Part shown: one piece after another, positions 16,444 to 26,322 of the stretch
Layout of the letters: every line of letters begins with the position of its first letter
Numbering within the stretch: position 1 is the stretch's first letter
NCBI RefSeq assembly: GCF_000686025.1
Contig: NZ_JMLQ01000001.1
Span: 1-64,000, forward strand
Direction of reading: 5' to 3'
Source: Rhodococcus sp. UNC23MFCrub1.1
GTDB taxonomy: Bacteria; Actinomycetota; Actinomycetes; Mycobacteriales; Mycobacteriaceae
DNA length: 64,000 nt
Translations under genes and position numbers: made by a program
Notes under the pieces: model-generated
Databases searched by the model: none
What the model was told of the DNA's origin: nothing
The model's input: the letters and a program-made list of their open reading frames with translations, nothing else

Positions 16444-17046
16444 ATGGCCGACGTGGATCGACACCGAGCACCCGACAACGATCTGTCGGTGCGTACCGTC
16501 CGGCTGCCCGTACCGTCACTCGGCAACATGCTCGGACTCGCCCGCGGGACCGTTCTCTGGTCGCTCGACACCGTCGCGTTCGTCGCTCAGCTGCCCCGGC
16601 GGATCGACGACCTGTTCGTTCGTGTCGACGAGGTGATCGCCGCGATCGAGCGCATCACCGACCAGGCCCAGACGGTCATCGGCAAGGTCTCGGCCACCAC
16701 CGAGGACGCGCAGGGCGTCATCGTCGGAGCGGAGTCCGCCTCGTCCAAGGCGCTGGCGATGATCTCCGAGCTCGAACCCATCACCGCGCGCGCGATCCCG
16801 CTGGGCCGCACCTTCGTGGACAACTTCTCCGAGGCCGAGGTTCAGGCGGCCGTGAAGCTCGTGGACCAGCTGCCGGAGCTGGTGCAGCGGATGGAGGGCA
16901 TCATGCCGATCCTCGCCACGCTCGACACGGTGTCCCCCGAGATTCACGAATTGCTCGAGGTGACCAAGGACGTGCGCAAGGCCGTCATCGGTATCCCGGG
17001 TTTCAAGTTCTTCCGCAATCGCGGCGAGGAACGCCTGCACGACTGA
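16444..17046 (+). CDS. Hypothetical protein with central helical region
   Basis: A 200-residue protein I do not recognise by family. The N-terminal third has a hydrophobic stretch (LGNMLGLARGTVLWSLDTVA) that could associate with the membrane. From about residue 60 to 180 it is rich in heptad-like alternation (RIDDLFVRVDEVIAAIERI, then AVKLVDQLPELVQRMEGI), suggesting helical bundles or coiled coil. It ends with a basic GFKFFRNRGEERLHD tail. It diverges from the epimerase-like gene and lies 122 bases before lhr. An in-frame GTG six codons upstream (16426) is possible. Confidence 0.7.
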   Translation: MADVDRHRAPDNDLSVRTVRLPVPSLGNMLGLARGTVLWSLDTVAFVAQLPRRIDDLFVRVDEVIAAIERITDQAQTVIGKVSATTEDAQGVIVGAESASSKALAMISELEPITARAIPLGRTFVDNFSEAEVQAAVKLVDQLPELVQRMEGIMPILATLDTVSPEIHELLEVTKDVRKAVIGIPGFKFFRNRGEERLHD

Positions 17047-17168
17047 TCGTCGCGCCGCCACACCTCGCGAGTACGTCCAGAGTGCTGTGATCCCGGCCTT
17101 CTCAGCGACCTCATCGACGTACTCGCGGGGGTCGGGGACGCGCATCCGGCGACCGTGTCAGGGGGTCC

Positions 17169-20100
17169 GTGCACTATGGAGAGGTGAAGAACCCTCCCAC
17201 TCCGGCACCGGAGGACGTGCTCGCGCGATTCACGGCTCCGACGCGGGCGTGGTTCGACGGCGCCTTCCCCGCGCCCACCGCCGCTCAGCTCGGCGCGTGG
17301 GACTCCATCTCCAGCGGCGCGCACACCTTGGTCGTCGCTCCCACCGGCTCCGGCAAGACCCTGTCCGCGTTCCTGTGGGCGCTGGACAAGCTGGTCAGCC
17401 GTGATCCCGAGGACACGGCACCCGGCACCCGCGTGTTGTACGTCTCGCCGCTGAAGGCGCTCGCGGTGGACGTCGAGCGCAACCTGCGCGCTCCCCTGGT
17501 CGGCATCACGCAGACGGCCAAGTTGCAGGGGGTCGCGCCGCCGGAGATCTCGGTGGGCGTGCGCTCCGGCGACACCAGCCCCGCCGATCGTCGTCTGATG
17601 CTAAAGACGCCGCCGGACATCCTCATCACGACACCCGAGTCGTTGTTCCTGATGCTGACGTCCGCGGCACGCGAATCCCTCGAACGCGTCGACACCGTCA
17701 TCGTCGACGAGGTGCATGCCGTCGCCGGCACCAAGCGCGGCGCGCACCTGGCGCTGTCGCTGGAGCGTCTCGACGCGAGGTTGGACAAGCCCGCTCAGCG
17801 CATCGGGCTCTCCGCCACCGTCCGTCCACACGAGGAGGTGGGACGCTTCCTCACCGGGTCCGCACCCATCAGCATCGTGTGCCCGCCGTCGCCGAAGACG
17901 TTCGACCTCTCGGTGCGCGTTCCGGTGGAGGACATGACGGAACTCGGCACCACCGAGCCGCAGGAGGGGTCGGCCTCCGCCGCTCCGCAGCAGGGGTCCA
18001 TCTGGCCGCATGTCGAGGCGCAGATCGTCGACCTCGTCCTGGAGCACCGGTCGTCCATCGTCTTCGCCAATTCTCGACGGCTCTCGGAGCGACTCACCGC
18101 GCGCCTCAACGAGATCTACGCCGAACGCCTCGGTGACGGTGCCCCCGTCGATCACGCGCCGCCGTCCCAGATCGGCGCGTCCGGGGACGTCGTCCACGGC
18201 GCCGAGCCGCTGCTGGCCCGCGCACACCACGGCAGCGTGAGCAAGGATCAGCGCGCGCTCATCGAGGACGACCTGAAGTCCGGCCGACTGAAGTGCGTCG
18301 TCGCCACCAGCAGCCTCGAACTCGGTATCGACATGGGCGCAGTCGATCTGGTGGTGCAGGTCGAGGCGCCGCCGTCCGTGGCCAGCGGTCTGCAGCGTGT
18401 CGGTCGCGCCGGCCACCAGGTCGGCGAGATCTCCCGCGGCGTGCTGTTCCCGAAGCACCGCACCGACCTGATCCACTGCGCCGTGACCGTGCAGCGGATG
18501 ACCGACGGGCACATCGAGGCGCTGAAGGTGCCGGCCAATCCCCTGGACATCCTCGCCCAGCACACGGTCGCCGCGTGCGCCCTCGAACCGATCGACGCCG
18601 ACGAGTGGTTCGACATGGTCAGGCACACCGGCAATTTCGGGTCGCTGCCCCGGTCCGCCTACGAGTCCACACTGGACCTGCTGTCGGGAAAGTACCCGTC
18701 GGACGAGTTCGCCGAGCTACGACCACGATTGGTGTGGGACCGTGACGGCGGGTCGCTCACCGGTCGCCCCGGCGCCCAGCGCCTGGCGGTCACCTCGGGC
18801 GGCGCCATCCCCGACCGCGGACTGTTCGGCGTCTTCATGGTCGGCGAAAAGGCCAGCCGCGTCGGCGAACTGGACGAGGAGATGGTCTACGAGTCGCGCG
18901 TCGGAGACGTCTTCGCCCTCGGTGCCACCAGTTGGCGCATCGAGGAGATCACCCACGATCGGGTTCTCGTCAGCCCGGCCTACGGGCAGCCCGGCCGACT
19001 GCCGTTCTGGCACGGCGACGGACTCGGTCGCCCGGCCGAACTGGGCGAGGCCCTGGGCGCGTTCCTGCGTGAGTCCTCCGATGACGATGCCCTGCGCGAA
19101 CGCCTGCAGCAGAGCGGACTCGACGTCAACGCGGTGAACAACCTGTCCGCGCTGCTCACCGAGCAGCGCACGGCGACGGGCCACATGCCCACCGATCGCA
19201 CGTTGGTCGTCGAACGGTTCCGCGACGAGCTGGGCGACTGGCGTCTGGTGCTGCACTCCCCGTACGGCCAGCAGGTGCACGCGCCATGGGCACTCGCCAT
19301 CGGCGCTCGCCTCATCGAGCGGTACGGCATCGACTCGCAGCCCACGGCGTCCGACGACGGCATCATCGTGCGCCTCCCGGACACCGACGACGAGCCGCCG
19401 GGCCCGGACCTGTTCGTCTTCGAGAAGGACGAGATCACCGACATCGTCACCGAGCAGGTCGGTGGCTCCGCCCTGTTCGCGTCGCGGTTCCGTGAATGTG
19501 CCGCGCGCGCACTGCTTCTGCCCCGCCGCAATCCGGGCAAGCGAGCGCCGCTCTGGCAGCAGCGTCAACGTGCCGCGCAGCTTCTCGACGTGGCCAAGAA
19601 GTACCCCACGTTCCCCATCCTGCTCGAGACGGTGCGCGAGTGCCTGCAGGACGTGTACGACCTGCCCGCACTCGAGGACCTGTGTGTGCGAATCGCGCGT
19701 CGCCAGATCCGCATCGTCGACGTCGAGACCGACTCCCCGTCACCGTTCGCCACCTCGTTGCTCTTCAGCTACGTCGGCCAGTTCATGTACGAGGGCGATT
19801 CCCCGCTCGCCGAGCGTCGTGCTGCTGCACTGTCTCTCGACGCCTCGCTGCTGGCGGAGCTGCTCGGACGCGTCGAACTGCGCGACCTGCTCGATGGCGA
19901 CGTCGTCACCGACACCGAGCTCGAACTGCAGCGCCTCGTCGACGACCGCAAGGCCCGCGACGCGGAGGGCGTGGCAGACCTGCTGCGCCTGCTCGGCCCG
20001 CTCACGACGGCGGAGATCGAGGCACGCATCGAGTCGCCCGGCTCCGCAGCGCAGTGGGCCGGCGAGCTCACCGCGGCACGCCGTGCCCTCGAGGTCTCGT

Positions 20101-21743
20101 TCGCCGGGTCGCAGTGGTGGGTCGCCATCGAGGACGCCAGCAGACTGCGTGACGCGCTGGGTGTCCCGTTGCCCATCGGCACGCCCGCAGCGTTCATCGA
20201 GCCCGTCGAGGATCCGCTCGGGGATCTCGTGAGCCGCTACGCGCGCACCCACGGTCCGTTCTCGGTCGCGGACGTCGCCGGCCGCTTCGGCATCGGGTCG
20301 GCGGTCGCCCGTGACGTGCTGCTGCGCCTCGTCGCCCAGAAGCGGGTGGTGGAAGGTGAATTCCGGCCCGGCGGTTCCGGCAGTGAGTGGTGTGACGCCG
20401 AGGTGCTGCGCAGGCTCCGCCGACGTTCGCTCGCCGCCGCACGCCAGGACGTCGAACCCGTGTCCACCGGTGTCCTCGGCCGCTTCCTTCCGCGTTGGCA
20501 GCACGTCGGTGGCACCCTGCGTGGGCTCGACGGTGTGGCGACGGTCGTCGACCAGCTCGCCGGCGTCCCGGCTCCTGCCTCGGCCTGGGAGTCGCTGATC
20601 CTGCCCCAGCGTGTCCGGGACTACTCCCCCGCGATGCTCGACGAGCTGACCGCTACCGGCGAAGTCGTGTGGTCCGGCCACGGCGCGATCTCCTCGAAGG
20701 ACGGGTGGATCTGCCTCCATCCCGCCGATGCCGCCCCGGTGACGCTGCCGCCTGCCAAGGACGACGAACTGACGGACTTGCAGCAGACCGTGCTGCAGGT
20801 GCTCTCGGGCGGCGGCGCGTACTTCTTCCGACAGCTGTCCGACACCGTCGGGCAGCTGCACCAGACCGAGTCCGGCGCCCCGGCCGACGACACGACTCTG
20901 GTTGCGGCACTGTGGGATCTGGTGTGGACCGGGCACCTCACCAACGACACGTTCGCCCCGCTGCGAGCGCTGCTGCACGGCACCACCCGTTCGGCGCCGA
21001 GCCACCGCCCCGCGCGACGCTCGCCGCGGGCGCGGTCCTACCAGCGGTTCGCGCGGCCCTCATTACCGACGCGCACGGGACCACCCTCCGCGGGTGGCCG
21101 GTGGGCCCTACTTCCGGAGGCCGAGTCGGACCCCACCATCCGGGCACATGCAACCTCGGACATCCTGCTCGAGCGCTACGGCGTCGTGACCCGAGGGTCC
21201 GTCATGAACGAGGGCGTCCCCGGCGGCTTCGGCGGTGTCTACAAGGTGCTCACCGGCTTCGAGGACAGCGGCCGGGCGCGACGCGGCTATTTCGTCGACT
21301 CGCTCGGCGGCGCCCAGTTCTCCACCTCGGACGTCGTCGACCGACTGCGCAGCGAGTCCGAACGGCCCGTGGGGGCCGTGGCACTCGCCGCGACCGATCC
21401 CGCCAACCCGTACGGCGCCGCACTGCCCTGGCCCAAGAGTCCTGTGGACGCGGCATCCGGGCACCGCCCCGGACGCAAGGCCGGTGCCCTCGTCGTCATG
21501 GTGGACGGCGAACTCGTGCTGTACGTCGAGCGGGGCGGCAAGACGGTGCTCACCTTCACCGAGGAGCGCGACGTGCTTGTCACCGCGGCGTCGGCGCTCG
21601 CCGCGCTGGTCACCACCCGCTCGGTGGACAAGCTGGTGATCGAACGCACCGACGGGAGCGACATCCACGGCTCCGTCTTCGCGACGATCCTCACCGAGGC
21701 GGGCTTCTCGGCGACGCCGCGTGGCCTGCGGATCAGGGCCTGA
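17169..21743 (+). CDS. lhr: ATP-dependent helicase Lhr
   Basis: A 1524-residue large helicase-related protein, a 3'-5' superfamily 2 helicase of the DNA repair class found in mycobacteria. Walker A is APTGSGKT (residues 57-64), the DEVH box lies at about residue 180, and motif VI is LQRVGRAGHQVGE near 410. The following winged-helix region and the long C-terminal half are typical of full-length Lhr. The GTG at 17169 is used; a GTG at 17184, preceded by CACTAT and six bases, could be a leaderless start and would remove five residues. nei2 follows after three bases, the same lhr-nei2 pairing as in M. tuberculosis. Confidence 0.92.
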   Translation: MHYGEVKNPPTPAPEDVLARFTAPTRAWFDGAFPAPTAAQLGAWDSISSGAHTLVVAPTGSGKTLSAFLWALDKLVSRDPEDTAPGTRVLYVSPLKALAVDVERNLRAPLVGITQTAKLQGVAPPEISVGVRSGDTSPADRRLMLKTPPDILITTPESLFLMLTSAARESLERVDTVIVDEVHAVAGTKRGAHLALSLERLDARLDKPAQRIGLSATVRPHEEVGRFLTGSAPISIVCPPSPKTFDLSVRVPVEDMTELGTTEPQEGSASAAPQQGSIWPHVEAQIVDLVLEHRSSIVFANSRRLSERLTARLNEIYAERLGDGAPVDHAPPSQIGASGDVVHGAEPLLARAHHGSVSKDQRALIEDDLKSGRLKCVVATSSLELGIDMGAVDLVVQVEAPPSVASGLQRVGRAGHQVGEISRGVLFPKHRTDLIHCAVTVQRMTDGHIEALKVPANPLDILAQHTVAACALEPIDADEWFDMVRHTGNFGSLPRSAYESTLDLLSGKYPSDEFAELRPRLVWDRDGGSLTGRPGAQRLAVTSGGAIPDRGLFGVFMVGEKASRVGELDEEMVYESRVGDVFALGATSWRIEEITHDRVLVSPAYGQPGRLPFWHGDGLGRPAELGEALGAFLRESSDDDALRERLQQSGLDVNAVNNLSALLTEQRTATGHMPTDRTLVVERFRDELGDWRLVLHSPYGQQVHAPWALAIGARLIERYGIDSQPTASDDGIIVRLPDTDDEPPGPDLFVFEKDEITDIVTEQVGGSALFASRFRECAARALLLPRRNPGKRAPLWQQRQRAAQLLDVAKKYPTFPILLETVRECLQDVYDLPALEDLCVRIARRQIRIVDVETDSPSPFATSLLFSYVGQFMYEGDSPLAERRAAALSLDASLLAELLGRVELRDLLDGDVVTDTELELQRLVDDRKARDAEGVADLLRLLGPLTTAEIEARIESPGSAAQWAGELTAARRALEVSFAGSQWWVAIEDASRLRDALGVPLPIGTPAAFIEPVEDPLGDLVSRYARTHGPFSVADVAGRFGIGSAVARDVLLRLVAQKRVVEGEFRPGGSGSEWCDAEVLRRLRRRSLAAARQDVEPVSTGVLGRFLPRWQHVGGTLRGLDGVATVVDQLAGVPAPASAWESLILPQRVRDYSPAMLDELTATGEVVWSGHGAISSKDGWICLHPADAAPVTLPPAKDDELTDLQQTVLQVLSGGGAYFFRQLSDTVGQLHQTESGAPADDTTLVAALWDLVWTGHLTNDTFAPLRALLHGTTRSAPSHRPARRSPRARSYQRFARPSLPTRTGPPSAGGRWALLPEAESDPTIRAHATSDILLERYGVVTRGSVMNEGVPGGFGGVYKVLTGFEDSGRARRGYFVDSLGGAQFSTSDVVDRLRSESERPVGAVALAATDPANPYGAALPWPKSPVDAASGHRPGRKAGALVVMVDGELVLYVERGGKTVLTFTEERDVLVTAASALAALVTTRSVDKLVIERTDGSDIHGSVFATILTEAGFSATPRGLRIRA

Positions 21744-21746
21744 TCC

Positions 21747-22526
21747 ATGCCCGAAGGCGACACCGTCTGGCGCACGGCCAACAGTCTGCGCGACGCACTC
21801 GACGGCAAGGTCCTCACCACGTGTGATGTGCGCGTGCCGCGCTACGCCACGGTCGACTTCACCGGCGAGACAGTGGAATCTGTTCTGTCGGCGGGAAAGC
21901 ATCTCGTCATCGAAGTCGGCGGCAAAGTCATTCACTCCCATCTGAAGATGGAAGGTGCGTGGCACATCTACCAGCCGGACACACCGTGGCGACGACCTGC
22001 CTACCAAGCGCGCATCGTGCTGGGAACGAGTGACCGAGTCGCGGTCGGATTCGAACTCGGTGTCGTCGAGATACTGGATACCGTCGAGGAGGCGGTCGGG
22101 TATCTCGGGCCGGATCTGCTGGGTCCCCTGTGGGATCCCGCGGTGGCGCTCGCGAACCTGGAAGCGGAACCCGACAGGCCGATCGGTCTCGCTCTGCTCG
22201 ACCAGCGTGTCATCGCCGGTCTGGGGAACGTCTACCGCAACGAAATCCTGTTTCTGCGCGGCGTCGATCCCCACACTCCCGTTGCCGAGGCGGGCAATCT
22301 GGCCAAGATGATCGACCTGTCCCACCGCACCATCACCGCCAACAAGAGCCGCAACGCTCGCACGTTCACGGGCGATCTCCGCGCCGGCCGACACTTCTGG
22401 GTCTACGGCCGCGAGAACAAGCCATGCCGTCGGTGTGGCACCCGCATCCGTGAGGGCCTTCTCGGCGACAACCCGCTCGAGGAGCGGCAGATCTACTGGT
22501 GCCCGAGGTGCCAACCCGCTCCGTGA
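21747..22526 (+). CDS. nei2: Endonuclease VIII-type DNA glycosylase (Nei2)
   Basis: A 259-residue Fpg/Nei glycosylase that excises oxidised bases and nicks abasic sites. It starts MPEGDTVWR, giving the catalytic Pro2 and Glu3, has IAGLGNVYRNEILF for the helix-two-turn-helix, and ends with a zinc finger built from CRRCG and CPRC. Three bases separate it from lhr, so they are probably co-transcribed as a repair unit. Its stop lies 14 bases before the convergent padR gene end. Confidence 0.92.
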   Translation: MPEGDTVWRTANSLRDALDGKVLTTCDVRVPRYATVDFTGETVESVLSAGKHLVIEVGGKVIHSHLKMEGAWHIYQPDTPWRRPAYQARIVLGTSDRVAVGFELGVVEILDTVEEAVGYLGPDLLGPLWDPAVALANLEAEPDRPIGLALLDQRVIAGLGNVYRNEILFLRGVDPHTPVAEAGNLAKMIDLSHRTITANKSRNARTFTGDLRAGRHFWVYGRENKPCRRCGTRIREGLLGDNPLEERQIYWCPRCQPAP

Positions 22527-22539
22527 ACCGACTGTCCGG

Positions 22540-23202
22540 TCACGGCTCGTGGGACACCTCCGGTGCACCCAGCCGCGCCGAGGCGTCGAGCATCGTCTCG
22601 GTCCGATCCCGGTGCGAGGTGGCCGGAGTCGTGGTGTCCGGCCAGTCCTCGATCTCGGCCAGCGCCCAGTCGCTCCACTCGACGATGTGCGAGAAATGTC
22701 CGACCATGAAGCGATTGGCGAGTGCCATCAGGTGCTGACGTTCCGGAAACGTCGCGACGGTGGTGTCTCGCAGCGTGACGGCGTGCCGCCCGAAGAGTCG
22801 GCGGGTGGCGTCGGCCTGCTCCCGCATCGTCCGCAGGTTGCCGCGCAGGTCCTCGATGGAACCCTGCTCGGCGAACAGCACCCGCATCATGCCCTCGAAC
22901 TCGAGGGCCGACGGGCGAGACTTCTGCGCCAACCATGCCGTCAGGGCTGCGCGCCCCTCGTCGGTGATCGAGTAGACGGTGCGGGGACGCGCGCCCACGG
23001 CATCTGCTCTCGCTGACACGAGCCCGCGCTCGAGCAACTTCTTCGGCACGTTGTAGTGCTGCCGTCCCGCCCGAGGCCACAGTTCGCCCACACCACGACT
23101 GAACAGTTCCGAGATGTCGTACGCGGTGAGGTCCCGCGACACCAACATGCCGAGCACGACGTAGGACGTCGTGGTGAGGTCGCCCTGAGCCACCGGTTCC
23201 AC
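22540..23202 (-). CDS. PadR-family transcriptional regulator
   Basis: A 220-residue PadR regulator. The N-terminal winged helix spans TTSYVVLGMLVSRDLTAYDI through YNVPKKLLERGLVSARAD and TVYSITDEGRAALTAWL; the C-terminal half is the helical dimerisation domain (PadR_C type). It is the third gene in a leftward series after two beta-lactamase-fold lipoprotein genes, 27 bases downstream of the second. PadR proteins usually repress neighbouring genes, and a candidate operator lies in front of the first lipoprotein gene. Confidence 0.87.
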   Translation of the reverse strand: MEPVAQGDLTTTSYVVLGMLVSRDLTAYDISELFSRGVGELWPRAGRQHYNVPKKLLERGLVSARADAVGARPRTVYSITDEGRAALTAWLAQKSRPSALEFEGMMRVLFAEQGSIEDLRGNLRTMREQADATRRLFGRHAVTLRDTTVATFPERQHLMALANRFMVGHFSHIVEWSDWALAEIEDWPDTTTPATSHRDRTETMLDASARLGAPEVSHEP

Positions 23203-23229
23203 CTCTGGATTTCTCCCCCGGTAGCGAGC

Positions 23230-24537
23230 CTACTTGCCGGTGTCCTCCGCCACCTCGTCGATGTCGTCGGCTGTGTCCTCGGGGCCGGAAGACGGCCCGG
23301 ACTGCTGCGGGTACAGGGCTTTCGCCAGCGACCCGGCCAGCGCCGCCGCCGGCGCACTCCCGTCCGTCCCGGGCGCCATGTTCGCCCAGACCACCATGGT
23401 CATGTCGTTGACCGGGTCGTACCCCATGAAGGAGTTGTACCCGGGCATCTCGCCGATGTGGCCGAACATCGGTCCCATCTGCGCGAGCCCGTAGCCGTAC
23501 CCGGCAGAGGACGGGTTGTCGGGATCGGTCGGCTGCACACTGTCCATCCGCAACGTCTGGGTGTCCGCGTCGAGCAGGTCGCCCTTGACCAGCGCCCGGA
23601 CCCACGTGGCCAGATCGTTCGCCGTCGAGATGCCCTGACCGGCCGAGCTCGTCCACGACGGGTTGTCGTTCGTGGTGTCCCTCGGCTGGACCGAGCCGGC
23701 GTCGATCGCAGCGATCCGGTCCGGTGACAGCGCTTCCTTGCCCTCCCCGAGCGTCTCGACGTTGCCGCTGTAGCTGTAGCCGCGGGTGAACGGCGCCGGA
23801 ATGCTCGTGTCGGTGGTGGCGGGATACGACGTCCCCGCCAGCGCCAGCGGACCGAAGAGCCTGTCCTGGAAGATCTGAGCGATGGGCTTGCCGTCGAGCT
23901 TCTCGGCGATCAGTCCGAGCAGCACCGTGTTGGTGTTGGAGTAGCTGTAGCCCTCTCCCGGTGGGAAGTTCGGCGGGTTGCTCAGCCCCAGTGCGACAAG
24001 CTCCTCGGCGGTCCACACCCGGCCGGGATCGGTGTCGAGTGCCTCGTTGAGCTCCACGGTCTGGGTGTAGCTGTAGAGCCCACTGCGCATGTCGAGCAAT
24101 TGCCCGATCGTGATGGCATCGCCGTTCGGCACATCGGGTCGGAACGTGCTCACCGGATCGTCGACGGACAGCAACCCCTCCTGGACCATCTGCAGGATGA
24201 CCGTGCCCGTCCACGTCTTCGTGTTCGACCCGATCCGCACCTTGGTGTCGAGCGTCGGGGCCTCCGACCGATCGGCCGCCACCGAACCCCAGGTCTTGAC
24301 GTACTCACCGTCCGGCGTGGTGATCAGCACGACCATGCCGATCTCCCGCGACGTCGTGGCGACGTCCTCGACCATCGCGTCGAGAGCTGCGGGATCGAGT
24401 GGCAGGAGAGCCGATTCGGTCGCTGACGACGTGACCGGTGCCGGCGCCTCACCGCTGCCGGACGAGCAGCCCGCGACGAAGATCAAGGCAGAGGCCGTCG
24501 CGATACCGACGGAACGGGAGACAGTGCGAACAGTCAT
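23230..24537 (-). CDS. Serine hydrolase, beta-lactamase/D-Ala carboxypeptidase fold lipoprotein
   Basis: A 435-residue exported lipoprotein. The signal peptide ends in FVAGC, with the lipidated cysteine at residue 24. The class C beta-lactamase/DD-peptidase fold is shown by the nucleophile motif SNTK (residues 104-107), the YSN motif near 199 and GHIGEMPGYNS near 350. The C-terminal 35 residues are acidic and disordered-looking. The fold also contains esterases and peptidases, so no resistance function is claimed. Its ATG overlaps the stop of the preceding lipoprotein gene by 4 bases, indicating coupling. Confidence 0.85.
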   Translation of the reverse strand: MTVRTVSRSVGIATASALIFVAGCSSGSGEAPAPVTSSATESALLPLDPAALDAMVEDVATTSREIGMVVLITTPDGEYVKTWGSVAADRSEAPTLDTKVRIGSNTKTWTGTVILQMVQEGLLSVDDPVSTFRPDVPNGDAITIGQLLDMRSGLYSYTQTVELNEALDTDPGRVWTAEELVALGLSNPPNFPPGEGYSYSNTNTVLLGLIAEKLDGKPIAQIFQDRLFGPLALAGTSYPATTDTSIPAPFTRGYSYSGNVETLGEGKEALSPDRIAAIDAGSVQPRDTTNDNPSWTSSAGQGISTANDLATWVRALVKGDLLDADTQTLRMDSVQPTDPDNPSSAGYGYGLAQMGPMFGHIGEMPGYNSFMGYDPVNDMTMVVWANMAPGTDGSAPAAALAGSLAKALYPQQSGPSSGPEDTADDIDEVAEDTGK

Positions 24538-26117
24538 GAGCGTGTGAACCTTCCGAGTCCCTGCTTGTCGAGGTATTCGACCGCGAACGAGGCGGGAGCA
24601 CCGTTCACGATCTCGAACGTGACTCCTGTCGGTCCGACCGCGTTCTCGCCGGACGTCTCGAACCAGTAGGTGTCACCGTCGTAGTGGGTCAGGGGGTACG
24701 TCAGCCGGCCGTCTTTTCCGACGGTGAGCGTGAGCCGATCACCGTCCGCCGAGACCCGAGCCGGACCGTGGAACGGGCTGTCGAACGTTCCGACGTACTC
24801 GGTCGCGGGACGAGCAGGGGCCACCGAGGCCGGCGGTGTCGCGTAGTCGATCGGCGACGCCTCCTCCTCTGCGATCCCGTCGAAGATCCCGGCGATCAAC
24901 GGTGCCCAGTCGACGGTCTGCCGACCGTTCCTCACCTGGTCCATGAACTGCGCGGCAACAGTTTCCGAGCCCCCGACCGGTGCCGAGTTGGACAGGACGA
25001 CGATGCCCAGCTGTTCACTCGGCAACATGAACACGGTGGTGCTCGCCCCGAGGGCGAACGCTCCGGAATGCGACAGCTCGACGCGCCCCTTGTCGTCCGT
25101 GCCCACGTTGAATCCCAACCCGTAGAACGAGTCTCGCGCGCCCTCCGTCCCGGACGCGCCCGACAGGGAGTGCGAGGTGTGCGTGTACTGCAATGCGTCC
25201 GCGTCGACGATGCGACGACCCTCGAACTCTCCCCCGCCGAGTTCCATGCGGATCCACTTCGTCATGTCGTCGACGGACGAACTCGCTCCGCCGGCAGGTG
25301 ACTGGTTGTCGGGCTCGCGGACGTACTTCGCTTCCCACTCGGTGGTCGAACCCTCGGCGAGCACGTGGTTCACCGCATGGTTGGGCGAGTTCGCCCAGTC
25401 CTCGAATCGTGACGAGGTGTCGGCCATGCCGAGGGGCTCGTAGATGCGACGACGAGACAGCTCGGGCCAGTCGGTGCCCTGCGCCTTGGCCGCGGCGTTG
25501 CCGGCGGCGGTGAACCCGAAGTTCGTGTACGCGTAGCTGTCCCGGAACGACGCCAGCGGGAGCTGGTCGAGGCGGCCCATGATGTCGTCGTAGTCGTAGC
25601 CGAAGTCCTCGAGCACGTCACCGGCGTGATCGGGCAGACCCGATCGGTGCGAGAGCAGATCGACGAACGTCGCGTGCTCGCTCACGTACGGATCCGCCAC
25701 CGCGAACTCCGGCTCGTACCGTCGGACGGGATCGGCCCAGTCGACCGCTCCGTCTCCGACCGAGGCAGCGATGACGCTCGACGCGACCGGCTTCGACACC
25801 GACGCGAGCTGGAACCGGGTGTGGGTGTCGACAGGCTCGTCGGTACCGACCTTCCGGACACCGAATCCGCGCGAGTACAGCACCTCGTCCTGGTACACGA
25901 CGGCAGCCGCGACTCCCGGCGTCCCGGTTCGCGCCATCATCGCCTCGACGTACCCGTCGAGATCGCCGACGGCCGCGTCGACGTCTGCGCGGTCGATCTG
26001 GGCGGCAGGGACGGCCGGCGGGCTGTCCGCGAGTGGCTCCGGCGACGCCTCCTCCGAGCTGCATCCCGCTGCCACCAAGGCCAGCGTCAGTACCGTCGCA
26101 GCAATTCTCGCGGCCAT
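24534..26117 (-). CDS. Serine hydrolase, beta-lactamase fold lipoprotein with C-terminal extension
   Basis: A 527-residue exported lipoprotein. The start MAARIAATVLTLALVAAGC gives a short signal peptide with lipobox cysteine at residue 19; a longer in-frame start would bury it, so 26117 is preferred. The catalytic SVSK motif lies at residues 106-109 and YTN further on (AYTNFGF). After the ~350-residue serine hydrolase domain, about 120 residues form a beta-rich C-terminal domain (YVGTFDSPFHGPARVS) of the kind found in penicillin-binding-like esterases. It is the first gene of the padR group and is preceded by a -10 box and a candidate PadR operator. Confidence 0.85.
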   Translation of the reverse strand: MAARIAATVLTLALVAAGCSSEEASPEPLADSPPAVPAAQIDRADVDAAVGDLDGYVEAMMARTGTPGVAAAVVYQDEVLYSRGFGVRKVGTDEPVDTHTRFQLASVSKPVASSVIAASVGDGAVDWADPVRRYEPEFAVADPYVSEHATFVDLLSHRSGLPDHAGDVLEDFGYDYDDIMGRLDQLPLASFRDSYAYTNFGFTAAGNAAAKAQGTDWPELSRRRIYEPLGMADTSSRFEDWANSPNHAVNHVLAEGSTTEWEAKYVREPDNQSPAGGASSSVDDMTKWIRMELGGGEFEGRRIVDADALQYTHTSHSLSGASGTEGARDSFYGLGFNVGTDDKGRVELSHSGAFALGASTTVFMLPSEQLGIVVLSNSAPVGGSETVAAQFMDQVRNGRQTVDWAPLIAGIFDGIAEEEASPIDYATPPASVAPARPATEYVGTFDSPFHGPARVSADGDRLTLTVGKDGRLTYPLTHYDGDTYWFETSGENAVGPTGVTFEIVNGAPASFAVEYLDKQGLGRFTRS

Positions 26118-26186
26118 CTCGTCTTCCCCGTTCGACGTGCCGAGTCCCCGTCCCACGAACATGGGCTGGAGACCGATCGGTTCGAG

Positions 26187-26192
26187 ACCCTA
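26187..26192 (-). promoter_or_regulatory. Candidate -10 box (TAGGGT) for the lipoprotein/padR operon
   Basis: On the minus strand TAGGGT fits TANNNT and would start transcription near 26180, leaving a leader of about 63 bases before the lipoprotein start at 26117. The candidate operator lies immediately upstream of it. Confidence 0.4.
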
Positions 26193-26204
26193 CGCCGACT
26201 GTGT

Positions 26205-26230
26205 ACTTTGCACCATGCAAGTTGCACCAT
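26205..26230. promoter_or_regulatory. Candidate PadR operator
   Basis: The region holds TTGCA-CCA-TGCAA, an inverted repeat that extends to ACTT..AAGT on the outside with one extra T, and two direct copies of TTGCACCAT (26208-26216 and 26222-26230). It covers the -35 area of the leftward promoter. PadR proteins bind short inverted repeats at the promoters of the genes next to them, which fits, but binding is inferred. Confidence 0.4.
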
Positions 26231-26322
26231 CGACCACCGGACGGTCGTGTGTGCCGACAGCACTTCCCGGGTATGAGCCCCACACCGGACAAGAAAAATC
26301 GGCAGACGGAAGGAACCGACAC

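Noticed and set aside
23230-26117. The two beta-lactamase-fold lipoproteins as antibiotic resistance genes
   Set aside because: The SxxK and YxN motifs also occur in esterases and DD-peptidases; nothing here points to lactam cleavage.
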